Positions 1 through 5,104 are shown, numbered from the stretch's first letter. The stretch is DNA of 5,104 bases from Acidobacteriota bacterium (GCA_027295745.1 JAPUKI010000106.1:1-5104), one strand, 5' to 3'. Numbers and translations: made by a program. The notes: generated by a model not told the origin, from the letters alone.

Positions 1-165
1 CGCATTACCGACCAAACCGTGATCGAGCCGGGCATGGTCTTCTCGGTCGAGGCCTATCTCCAAGGCTCTGACATCCTCTATGGCTCGGAGGAGGACGTGT
101 TGATCACCCAATCCGGTTGCGAGCTGCTCTCAGAACCCGACTCTGGACTCTATGTCATCGAGTAA
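1..165 (+). CDS. M24-family metallopeptidase (Xaa-Pro aminopeptidase/dipeptidase-like), C-terminal fragment
   Basis: The frame is open from the first base and ends at TAA (163-165), leaving the last 54 residues; the N-terminus lies outside the window. The fragment matches the end of the pita-bread catalytic domain of M24 enzymes. It has the EPGMVFSVEAYL segment (residues 9-20), where Glu17 sits at a metal-ligand position, then SEEDVLIT (29-36), where Glu30 is the likely last metal-ligand Glu, and SGCELLS before the end. In this family these glutamates help hold a dinuclear metal centre that hydrolyses Xaa-Pro or related amide bonds, usually in the cytoplasm. Keeping both glutamates argues for a metal-dependent peptidase rather than a metal-free relative such as creatinase or ectoine hydrolase. 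The substrate cannot be inferred from the fragment. It is co-directional with the next gene, 186 bp away, so co-transcription is possible but not shown. Confidence 0.8.
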   Translation, partial: RITDQTVIEPGMVFSVEAYLQGSDILYGSEEDVLITQSGCELLSEPDSGLYVIE

Positions 166-291
166 CCCCGGCCCTACAATCCTCGGGACTTTCGGAGTGA
201 AGTGCATCACCAGATTTATGAATCATCCGGGTTAAGTCAAGGTGAGCGGTAGATTTTTTGCTGTTCCTTCCCTACACTCAGAACGAGGCAT

Positions 292-307
292 TGAGATAGG
301 TGTCTCA
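292..307. promoter_or_regulatory. 16-bp imperfect dyad, possible operator
   Basis: TGAGATAGGTGTCTCA reads as two 7-bp half-sites, TGAGATA and TGTCTCA, around a central GG, with one mismatched pair (T297/G302, a wobble in RNA). It lies 45 bp upstream of the start codon at 352. A TTGAGA hexamer (291-296) that could serve as a weak -35 overlaps its left half, which is a plausible place for a regulator to bind. No good -10 was found at the right distance. The sequence is a fact; its role as an operator is inference. Confidence 0.3.
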
Positions 308-340
308 CAACGGCAGAGAATCGAGTTTTACTAGCTTTCA

Positions 341-345
341 AGGAG
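341..345 (+). promoter_or_regulatory. Strong Shine-Dalgarno site for the racemase-fold gene
   Basis: AGGAG, extended leftwards to AAGGAG, lies 6 nt before the ATG at 352. This fixes the start codon and indicates efficient translation. Confidence 0.8.
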
Positions 346-351
346 AAGAAT

Positions 352-1080
352 ATGTACGGATGGCGAGGCCGACTTGGATTGATCCTGGGGTTACCCAACA
401 CGGTGTGCGAGCCGGAATTCAACAAGATGGTACCAGAGGGTGTATCCGTACACGGCGCGCGCATGGCCGTGCACCCCGTAGCGAATTATAGTGACCCTGA
501 TGTGATGAAGGACATCGAGGAGGAGGTGGGCCGTTTGTCCTCCTCTTTGAGTGTTATCAAACCAGATATCGTGATTTTCACCCATACCGCAGCCAGCATG
601 GGCGCCGGCCTGGAATTTGACGATAAACTGACCCGCCTGATGGCAAAGGAGGCCGGATGCCCAGGCTTGACCGCCGCTTCGGCCATTGTGCAAGCCCTGA
701 ATGAAGTGGGGGCGAAGAAGATCGCCATGGCAGATCCCTTTCCCAGACCTGACCTGAGCCAGATCATCAAGGATTTTCTCGAGCAACCAGCCCTGGGGTT
801 CAAGGTGGTCAACGAAGTTTCCGTGCGGGGAGAGAGCCCCAACTTCATCACCAACATGCCACCCACCGTAGCCTACCAGTTCGGCAAGAAAGCCGACCAT
901 TCCGACGCCGAAGCGATCTTGCTGGCTGCCAACGTATGGCGGACCATCGAAGTTATTGAAGCCCTGGAGCAAGATCTTGGAAAGCCTGTAATCTCCGCAA
1001 ACCAGGCTACTGTGTGGGCTGCGCTTAAGATCATTGGCGTGGCTGGTATCCAGGGGTACGGCTCCCTGTTCAGCCGCTAA
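352..1080 (+). CDS. Arylmalonate decarboxylase / maleate isomerase / Asp-Glu racemase superfamily protein lacking both catalytic cysteines
   Basis: This 242-residue protein has the usual length for the family. It begins with the typical MYGWRGRLGLI and has NTVCEPEF (16-23) and PEGVSVHGARM (28-38), as in maleate cis-trans isomerase homologues. Later come AASAIVQALNEVGAKKIAMADPF (108-130) and WRTIEVIEALEQDLGKPVISANQATVW (196-222). Family members use one or two cysteines, one per lobe, for proton transfer, isomerization or decarboxylation. By motif alignment the first position (IFTHTAAS) is His78 and the second (ILLAANVWRT) is Ala193. The only cysteines, Cys19 and Cys103, lie elsewhere. Known activities therefore cannot simply be transferred; it may use His78, have another chemistry, or be non-catalytic. 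EutA of ectoine utilization belongs to the same superfamily, but the N-terminus here is more maleate-isomerase-like. Start chosen for its AAGGAG site. Its stop overlaps the stop of the converging transporter gene. Probably cytoplasmic. Confidence 0.85.
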   Translation: MYGWRGRLGLILGLPNTVCEPEFNKMVPEGVSVHGARMAVHPVANYSDPDVMKDIEEEVGRLSSSLSVIKPDIVIFTHTAASMGAGLEFDDKLTRLMAKEAGCPGLTAASAIVQALNEVGAKKIAMADPFPRPDLSQIIKDFLEQPALGFKVVNEVSVRGESPNFITNMPPTVAYQFGKKADHSDAEAILLAANVWRTIEVIEALEQDLGKPVISANQATVWAALKIIGVAGIQGYGSLFSR

Positions 1081-2390
1081 CCAACCAGGTTGCTCCACAA
1101 CTCAACGGCATTCTTGTAGGTAAAGTAAATGGCAACGCAAGTGAGGAAGACCAAGATCCCGTTGGTGAGCCAACCATTTCTGTATTTACCCATTAGGCTC
1201 TTGTCATTGGTCAGCATCAACAGCGGAATGGCCAGAACGGGAATCAGCAGCACAATAAAGGCGTTGACCATTAGGACTAACCACACAGCGCGTGTGGCTG
1301 TGAAAATGATGTAAAGAGGTGCAAACGACCAGAAAATGATCGCCCAGCGGTAAATGGGATCCTTTTTTGCGGAGTACCCTTTCTCCTCTCTTTTCACAGG
1401 CCTACTCAGCCCGGGCACAAACTTCCGACAGATATCGGTAACAATCAGTGCATAGCCAGTATTGAAACCAATAAAACTGGAGAAGGCAGCTCCCCATAGC
1501 CCCAGACCGAAAACGATCAATCCGAGTATGCCTTGGGTCTCAAAGAAGATGCGCCCCAAGTCCTCCGGGTCCTCTACCGCAATCCCTAAAGGGTGGATGG
1601 TTCCCGCTGCAGCAATCTGCAACAGCCCTCCCATGATGAACAGGCAGAGGACTCCAACGGCTAGGTCAAGACGCTGTTGTTTGAGATAGGAGACGCCTTT
1701 CCAGCCCTTCTCGGAGATAAAATAGGCATAGGTCAGGTTGGCAGTCGAACCGGCCTCAGTGCCGATCAAAGCCATCACGATTAACATGGCACTGTACGGT
1801 CCCTGGGCTTGGGGTAAACTGGGAATGAATGTCCCGCTCAGGATCGCCACTGGATCCGGATGAGAAAGTAGAGCGGAAACCAGCAGGCCTCCCCCCATTA
1901 TCCCCAGCAATATCTTACAAGAGGGCTCAATGATGGGGTAACCGCCCCAGAAGGTCATGGCGAACCCCACTAAGGTAAAAAAACATGCCCAGATTGCAAT
2001 GCTCCATTGAGTAGGAAGGGGAAAGAGAAGGTGAGCTGAGCTTCCCAGGATGAGAATCAGAAATTGATTTGTGAAATGGCGGATGGGGAAGAGGGCAATC
2101 AAAATCATCAAGGGTACCCACTTGCCCAATCGTCCGTAACCTGCCAGCAGGCTCTCCCCTGTGACCAGCACGTATTTGGCCGAAGTATTCACCCAGACAA
2201 AGCGAAAAATCACGGTCATCGCCAGAGCCCAAAGGAGATGATATTGATAACTGGCTCCGGCGGACGCGTTGGAGACAATATCCCCAATCCCCAGGACCGT
2301 TAACGCATAAACAAACCCTGGCCCGATGGACTTCCACAAGCTGGTTGACGGCGCAGGCGTTTCAGTTTTTGAGAGAAGATGGTTTTCCAC
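1077..2390 (-). CDS. Divergent Nramp (SLC11)-family membrane transporter
   Basis: This 437-residue hydrophobic protein has about eleven predicted membrane segments. Family marks are GPGF at 23-26 leading into TM1, AGASYQYHLLW (44-54), a TM8-like GLWGAAFSSFIGFNTGYAL (297-314, followed by IVTDI) and the Nramp-type NDKSLMGKYRNGWLTN (395-410). Classical Nramp proteins import Mn2+ or Fe2+ with protons, using Asp and Asn of a TM1 DPGN motif and a TM6 Ala/Met pair. Here TM1 reads GIGD (34-37), so Gly replaces the Asp and Asp37 replaces the Asn. TM6 (ALIGTEAGSTANLTYAYF, 207-224) has no methionine. The substrate is thus uncertain: Mg2+, another cation, or an organic solute are all possible. The start is GTG at 2390. 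An in-frame stop lies just upstream (2394-2396), and the ribosome-binding site is weak (GGGA about 8 nt before the start). It is transcribed away from the OCD/aminotransferase pair and towards the racemase-fold gene. Confidence 0.85.
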   Translation of the reverse strand: MENHLLSKTETPAPSTSLWKSIGPGFVYALTVLGIGDIVSNASAGASYQYHLLWALAMTVIFRFVWVNTSAKYVLVTGESLLAGYGRLGKWVPLMILIALFPIRHFTNQFLILILGSSAHLLFPLPTQWSIAIWACFFTLVGFAMTFWGGYPIIEPSCKILLGIMGGGLLVSALLSHPDPVAILSGTFIPSLPQAQGPYSAMLIVMALIGTEAGSTANLTYAYFISEKGWKGVSYLKQQRLDLAVGVLCLFIMGGLLQIAAAGTIHPLGIAVEDPEDLGRIFFETQGILGLIVFGLGLWGAAFSSFIGFNTGYALIVTDICRKFVPGLSRPVKREEKGYSAKKDPIYRWAIIFWSFAPLYIIFTATRAVWLVLMVNAFIVLLIPVLAIPLLMLTNDKSLMGKYRNGWLTNGILVFLTCVAIYFTYKNAVELWSNLVG

Positions 2391-2467
2391 GGGTTATTCC
2401 CGGTTCCGGCCAAGGGGTATCGGGCTTTGTCTACTAGAGTTCCGTCAATAATCTTCAAGGTCAATCG

Positions 2468-2496
2468 TTTATACACTGAACTTCGGGACGCTACAA
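2468..2496 (-). promoter_or_regulatory. Sigma-70-like promoter for the transporter gene
   Basis: Read on the minus strand, TTGTAG (-35, plus-strand 2491-2496) and TATAAA (-10, plus-strand 2468-2473) are separated by exactly 17 bp. The matches to consensus are 4/6 and 5/6. Transcription would start near 2461, giving a leader of about 70 nt before the GTG at 2390. Two GTCAAT direct repeats (2444-2449 and 2460-2465) sit at and just after the predicted start, where a repressor could act. Confidence 0.45.
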
Positions 2497-2629
2497 GGAT
2501 CCATTGAACGTCGCCTTCATAAAAGTTACGGGTTTTCCTCCTTCAGTCCTCGGCACTTCTGTACGGATCGATTCCGCTGCCTCGGGCGTTTGGGTAAGCG
2601 GCAGCCTCTGGAAATTCATGGTAGAGTCT

Positions 2630-2649
2630 GGGCTAAAGCGGGCTAAAGG
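2630..2649 (+). repeat. Tandem 10-bp direct repeat upstream of the OCD-family gene
   Basis: GGGCTAAAGC (2630-2639) is followed directly by GGGCTAAAGG (2640-2649), 9 of 10 bases identical. The period equals one helical turn and the array ends 9 bp before the ATG at 2659. It may be a regulator site or a local duplication; its second copy supplies the AAAGG that could serve as a weak ribosome-binding site for that ATG. Confidence 0.55.
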
Positions 2650-2665
2650 TATGATCTAATGGGCA

Positions 2666-2671
2666 GGGAGG
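2666..2671 (+). promoter_or_regulatory. Shine-Dalgarno site supporting the GTG start at 2680
   Basis: GGGAGG lies 8 nt upstream of an in-frame GTG at 2680. The alternative ATG at 2659 has only AAAGG at a longer distance. This site decides in favour of the GTG start. Confidence 0.6.
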
Positions 2672-2679
2672 TAGGGACA

Positions 2680-3681
2680 GTGAGCGGACGTACTTTAATT
2701 CTCTCCGGCCGGGAGGTCAGGTCCCTCCTGAGTATGGCGGATGACATCGCCACCCAGGAGAGTGTTTTTGCGCTAAACGCGCAAGGCAAGGCCTGGAACG
2801 GCGAAAATGCCTGGGTGCAACCAGATTCCAAGGTGCAGGCCTACCCCGCCCAGGGCAAGATGATGACTGGTGGCATCGAGCCCGACTGGTGGGGCGTGAA
2901 GAACCTCTTCTATGGAGAATATGATCCTGAAGGCCGGCGTCGAGTTCAGATCCTCACGATCTTTGACACCAAGACTCTCTGCCCGGTAGCCATTATGGAG
3001 TGCAATTATATTGGAAACATCCGTACCGGGGCCGGAGCTGCGGTCGCCACCAAATACCTGGCTCGCAAGGACGCCCGCGTCATCGGTGTCTTAGGAACCG
3101 GCGCCACGGCATGGTTTTCCTTATTGGCACACCAGGCCATTCAATGGCCTGCCTCCCGTGTGTACGTTTATAGCAGGTCGGCGGAGCGGCGCCAGTGGTT
3201 TTCCCGGGAAATGTCCGACCGAACCGGTTACAGCGTGGAGCCGTTGGATAACCCCGAGGCTGTGGTCCAGCAGGCTGACATTCTTATTACCGCTACTGCC
3301 ACCCAAACGCCGGTCATGAAGGCGGAATGGGTTCAGCCCGGCACCCATATCAACGCCATGGGTCAGAAGTACGAGATCGACCCACAACTCTACGCCCGGG
3401 TCAAGAATATCGGTGATGAGGCCGTCACCGCCATCCACGACGGCAAGTTGAGTGTAGGCATCAAGGCCGGGGTGATCACCGATGAGGCAATGTATGCCAG
3501 CTTGGGCGAGGTGGTGGTTGGTTCGAAGCCAGGTCGCATCAGTGACAGCGAGATCACCCTGTTTGACAGTTCCGGGTTATGTGTCCAGGACCTGGCGTCC
3601 GGCTTGCACGTGTGGAAGTTGGCACAGGAAAAGGGCATGGGGCGCTCTGTAGAGTTCTACCATGATGAACCACTTTGGTAA
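2680..3681 (+). CDS. Ornithine cyclodeaminase / mu-crystallin family protein with altered catalytic loop
   Basis: This 333-residue protein (340 if it starts at ATG 2659) has the usual family length. The GTG start is preferred for its GGGAGG site and because the family's N-terminal ILSGREVRSLLSM then begins at residue 6. Members use NAD(P)(H) to cyclize or deaminate ornithine, or reduce imines and keto acids, in the cytoplasm. Seen here (GTG numbering) are GVK at 72-74 with the conserved lysine, NIRTGAGAAVATKYLAR (113-129) with family Arg115, the Rossmann motif GVLGTGATA (136-144), ITATATQTPV, INAMG and FDSSG (295-299). True OCD has a GAD/GGDxPGK-type loop carrying the catalytic Asp; here it is GQKYEID (228-234), shorter and without that Asp. 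Ornithine cyclodeamination is therefore unlikely; dehydrogenase or imine reductase activity is more plausible. EutC of ectoine utilization is another superfamily member. It is followed after 29 bp by an aminotransferase gene, probably in one operon. Confidence 0.87.
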   Translation: MSGRTLILSGREVRSLLSMADDIATQESVFALNAQGKAWNGENAWVQPDSKVQAYPAQGKMMTGGIEPDWWGVKNLFYGEYDPEGRRRVQILTIFDTKTLCPVAIMECNYIGNIRTGAGAAVATKYLARKDARVIGVLGTGATAWFSLLAHQAIQWPASRVYVYSRSAERRQWFSREMSDRTGYSVEPLDNPEAVVQQADILITATATQTPVMKAEWVQPGTHINAMGQKYEIDPQLYARVKNIGDEAVTAIHDGKLSVGIKAGVITDEAMYASLGEVVVGSKPGRISDSEITLFDSSGLCVQDLASGLHVWKLAQEKGMGRSVEFYHDEPLW

Positions 3682-3710
3682 GCGAAAAGTGGAAAGGGCA
3701 GTAGGCTACA

Positions 3711-4889
3711 ATGATGCAATTTGCAAAATGGACTAATAGTTCTCAAGTTTCCATCACCCGCGACATCCTTAAGAGGACCGAGCAGCCAGGTGTCATCTCC
3801 TTTGCCGGGGGCGTCCCGGCGCCGGAACTGTTCCCCGCCGATGAGCTCGCTCATGCCTACACGGAGGTCCTGGCGGCAGAGCCCCAATCGAGCTTACAGT
3901 ACACCACCACCGAGGGCTTCCACCCCTTGCGCGAAGCCCTTGCCTCTCTGATGGAGGAGCGGGGCGTTCATTGTAGTGCCGATGACATTGCGCTAGTGCA
4001 CGGTTCCCAGCAGGCATTGGATCTGGTAGGGCGGCTCTTCCTGGAGCCGGGCGACCTGGTCCTGGTGGAGGAGACGACCTACCACGGTGCCGTGCTTGCC
4101 TTTAATCCCCTCGGCGTTCGCTACCGGGCCGTGCCAACCGACGATCACGGACTCAAGGTGGAGGCCCTACGGGACCTCCTGCAGGAGGAACGTCCCAAGC
4201 TCATTTACAGCATGCCTACCTTCCACAATCCCAGCGGGGTTAGCCTCAGTCACCAACGCCGGCAGTCCTTGGCCGCTCTGGTAGCGGAATTCGAGGTGCC
4301 CCTGATCGAGGATGATGCCTACGCCGAACTCCGCTACGAGGGAAAACAAGAGCCCCCGGTCAAGGCATTCGACCAGGACGGCAGGGTCATCTACACCAGT
4401 ACCTTTTCCAAGATCCTAGCCCCCGGCTTGCGTCTGGGGTGGGTAGTAGCGCCACGGGAAGTGGTAGCGAAGCTCAATATCGCGCAAATGGGCGCCAGCT
4501 TTCACGTGGGGACACTGTTGCAGCGGGTTGTACATAACTACCTGAGCAGTGGCGGGTTGCCCAGCCACATTAAGATCCTCCGCAGTGCCTACCGTGCCCG
4601 CCGGGACGCCATGCTCGAGGCCCTGGACGCTCACATGTCTGAAGTTGCGCGGTGGACCCGACCCGAAGGGGGTTTCTTTATTTGGGTACAGTTGGCGGAT
4701 GGGTTGTCCACCCGTCAACTTCTTCAGGCCGCTCTCTCAGAAAAAGTGGCCTTTGTTCCTGGAGACCCATTTTTTGCCGCTGGAGGCGGTCAGGACAACA
4801 CCCTGAGACTGAGTTTTTCCACTGCAACCGTCGAGTCCATACAAGAGGGTTTCGCCCGCCTGGCACGGGCTGTTCGGGTCGTTGCCTGA
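3711..4889 (+). CDS. PLP-dependent class I/II aminotransferase (2-aminoadipate/MocR-catalytic-domain type)
   Basis: This 392-residue, fold-type-I enzyme matches the stand-alone catalytic domain of the MocR / 2-aminoadipate aminotransferase (LysN, KAT II-like) group; no N-terminal winged-helix domain is present. Motifs in order are ISFAGGVPAPELFP (29-42), LQYTTTEGFHPLREAL (62-77), HGSQQALDLVGRLFLEPGD (97-115), TFHNPSG (170-176) with Asn173 for the cofactor O3', IEDDAYAELRY (199-209) with Asp202 for the pyridine nitrogen and Tyr204, and TFSKILAPGLRLGW (231-244) with Lys234 as the Schiff-base lysine. TLRLSFS (364-370) carries Arg366, expected to bind the substrate carboxylate. All catalytic residues are intact, so it should transfer amino groups between an amino acid and a 2-oxo acid in the cytoplasm; the donor is unknown. 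ATG 3711 was chosen, with AGTAGG 5 nt upstream; the adjacent ATG at 3714 is equally possible. It lies 29 bp after the OCD-family gene, probably in one operon. No clear terminator follows. Confidence 0.92.
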   Translation: MMQFAKWTNSSQVSITRDILKRTEQPGVISFAGGVPAPELFPADELAHAYTEVLAAEPQSSLQYTTTEGFHPLREALASLMEERGVHCSADDIALVHGSQQALDLVGRLFLEPGDLVLVEETTYHGAVLAFNPLGVRYRAVPTDDHGLKVEALRDLLQEERPKLIYSMPTFHNPSGVSLSHQRRQSLAALVAEFEVPLIEDDAYAELRYEGKQEPPVKAFDQDGRVIYTSTFSKILAPGLRLGWVVAPREVVAKLNIAQMGASFHVGTLLQRVVHNYLSSGGLPSHIKILRSAYRARRDAMLEALDAHMSEVARWTRPEGGFFIWVQLADGLSTRQLLQAALSEKVAFVPGDPFFAAGGGQDNTLRLSFSTATVESIQEGFARLARAVRVVA

Positions 4890-4908
4890 AAGTGCGGCTG
4901 TAGCGGAG

Positions 4909-4940
4909 TGTCCCAAAACTGAGCAGTCTGTCCCCATATT
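4909..4940. repeat. Repeated TGTCCC motifs, possible end of an insertion sequence
   Basis: Two related 12-mers, TGTCCCAAAACT (4909-4920) and TGTCCCCATATT (4929-4940), start 20 bp apart and share 9 of 12 bases. An inverted copy of the core, TTGGGAC at 4961-4967, pairs with GTCCCAA at 4910-4916. TG-starting ends with internal repeats are common in IS21-, IS481- and Mu-like elements. The repeats follow the stop codon of a minus-strand ORF reading towards them, as expected at the 3' end of an element. The other end lies outside the window, so this is a suggestion only. Confidence 0.3.
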
Positions 4941-4966
4941 TAGTTCCTTGTTTTGCCCCATTGGGA

Positions 4967-5104
4967 CTACTTTCCAATATCCAGGCGCATGTAGCGGCGC
5001 TCCATGCGATTCCGGTCATACCAGCGCAAGAATGCCACCAGCATGGCCTGCGGCTCCGTGGTTCCGTAGTTGCCATCCTGGACCAAGCCCTGCAAAAGGG
5101 CCTG
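4967..5104 (-). CDS. C-terminal end of an unidentified protein, possibly a transposase
   Basis: A minus-strand frame is open from the window edge to TAG at 4967-4969, giving 45 residues; the start lies outside. The peptide contains GLVQDGNYGTTEPQAMLVAF followed by LRWYDRNRMERRYMRLDIGK and looks like real coding sequence: mixed composition and a basic C-terminal tail. I do not recognise the family with confidence. A tail of the LRWYDRNR type recalls the end of some DDE transposases, and the TGTCCC repeats just beyond its stop fit an insertion sequence, but neither is decisive. It converges on the aminotransferase gene, leaving a 77-bp gap. It could also be the end of an unrelated chromosomal gene. 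Confidence 0.4.
   Translation of the reverse strand, partial: QALLQGLVQDGNYGTTEPQAMLVAFLRWYDRNRMERRYMRLDIGK

Noticed and set aside
1..165. Naming the M24 fragment ectoine hydrolase (EutD/DoeA)
   Set aside because: Only 54 residues are visible, and both metal-ligand glutamates are present, which fits ordinary M24 metallopeptidases better than the metal-free ectoine hydrolase.
213..258. Possible terminator after the M24 gene: a GATT/AATC dyad (213-224) and a T-run at 253-258
   Set aside because: The stem is only 4 bp of A/T-rich pairs and is not adjacent to the T-run, so it does not make an intrinsic terminator.
300..491. 63-residue plus-strand frame overlapping the start of the racemase-fold gene
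   Set aside because: It is out of frame with the conserved protein, has no ribosome-binding site and no recognisable features.
391..1098. 235-residue minus-strand open frame opposite the racemase-fold gene
   Set aside because: Its peptide has no recognisable family features and is rich in Gly, His and Trp, as is typical of an antisense shadow; the plus-strand frame is clearly a family member with a strong ribosome-binding site.
1927..2337. 136-residue minus-strand frame within the transporter gene
   Set aside because: It overlaps the transporter in another frame on the same strand, and its peptide lacks the transporter's membrane pattern or any known motif.
2491..2520. Nine-codon minus-strand ORF (MKATFNGSL) as a leader peptide
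   Set aside because: The nearest Shine-Dalgarno-like sequence (plus-strand 2537-2543) is 16 nt away, too far, and the ORF's end coincides with the proposed -35 of the transporter promoter, so it would not be transcribed from it.
4678..5076. 132-residue minus-strand frame across the end of the aminotransferase and the right edge
   Set aside because: It lies antisense to the conserved aminotransferase C-terminus and runs through the repeat region; the composition is unconvincing, and the frame ending at 4967 is the better coding candidate there.

Overview
This is a 5.1-kb piece of a bacterial chromosome or large contig. GC content is moderate (mid-50s percent by eye) and genes are densely packed. 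Most starts have Shine-Dalgarno sequences, clear ones being AGGAG before 352 and GGGAGG before 2680. No rRNA, tRNA or CRISPR was seen. The lineage cannot be fixed from the sequence. The gene mix and ribosome-binding sites would suit a Bacillota-like or similar heterotroph, but that is a weak inference.

Layout, left to right. (1) Positions 1-165 hold the C-terminal end of an M24-family metallopeptidase on the plus strand. (2) After a 186-bp gap containing a 16-bp dyad and a strong ribosome-binding site, 352-1080 encodes a protein of the arylmalonate decarboxylase / maleate isomerase / Asp-Glu racemase superfamily. (3) Converging on it with a 4-bp stop-to-stop overlap, 1077-2390 on the minus strand encodes a divergent Nramp (SLC11)-fold membrane transporter. 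(4) A 268-bp divergent intergenic region (2391-2658) carries a good sigma-70-like promoter for the transporter and a 10-bp tandem repeat next to the gene on the other side. (5) An ornithine cyclodeaminase / mu-crystallin family protein (2680-3681) and a fold-type-I PLP aminotransferase (3711-4889) form a two-gene plus-strand unit with a 29-bp gap. (6) The right edge (about 4909-5104) has the C-terminal end of an unidentified minus-strand ORF followed by repeated TGTCCC motifs. This could be the end of an insertion sequence, but the assignment is tentative.

Taken together, the window looks like a small catabolic or modification cluster for an amino-acid-like or peptide-like compound: an M24 hydrolase, a racemase/decarboxylase-fold enzyme, a transporter, an NAD(P)-dependent OCD-family enzyme and an aminotransferase. 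The superfamily set (M24 + Asp/Glu racemase-like + OCD-like) recalls the EutD/EutA/EutC trio of ectoine utilization. However, the key residues differ and no ectoine-specific genes are visible, so the substrate is unknown.

The most striking feature is that three consecutive genes keep their family fold but have lost or changed the canonical functional residues. The racemase-fold protein has His78 and Ala193 where the catalytic cysteines belong. The transporter reads GIGD where Nramp proteins have DPGN, and has no TM6 methionine. The OCD-like protein has GQKYEID in place of the loop that carries the catalytic aspartate. The aminotransferase, in contrast, has all its expected catalytic residues.
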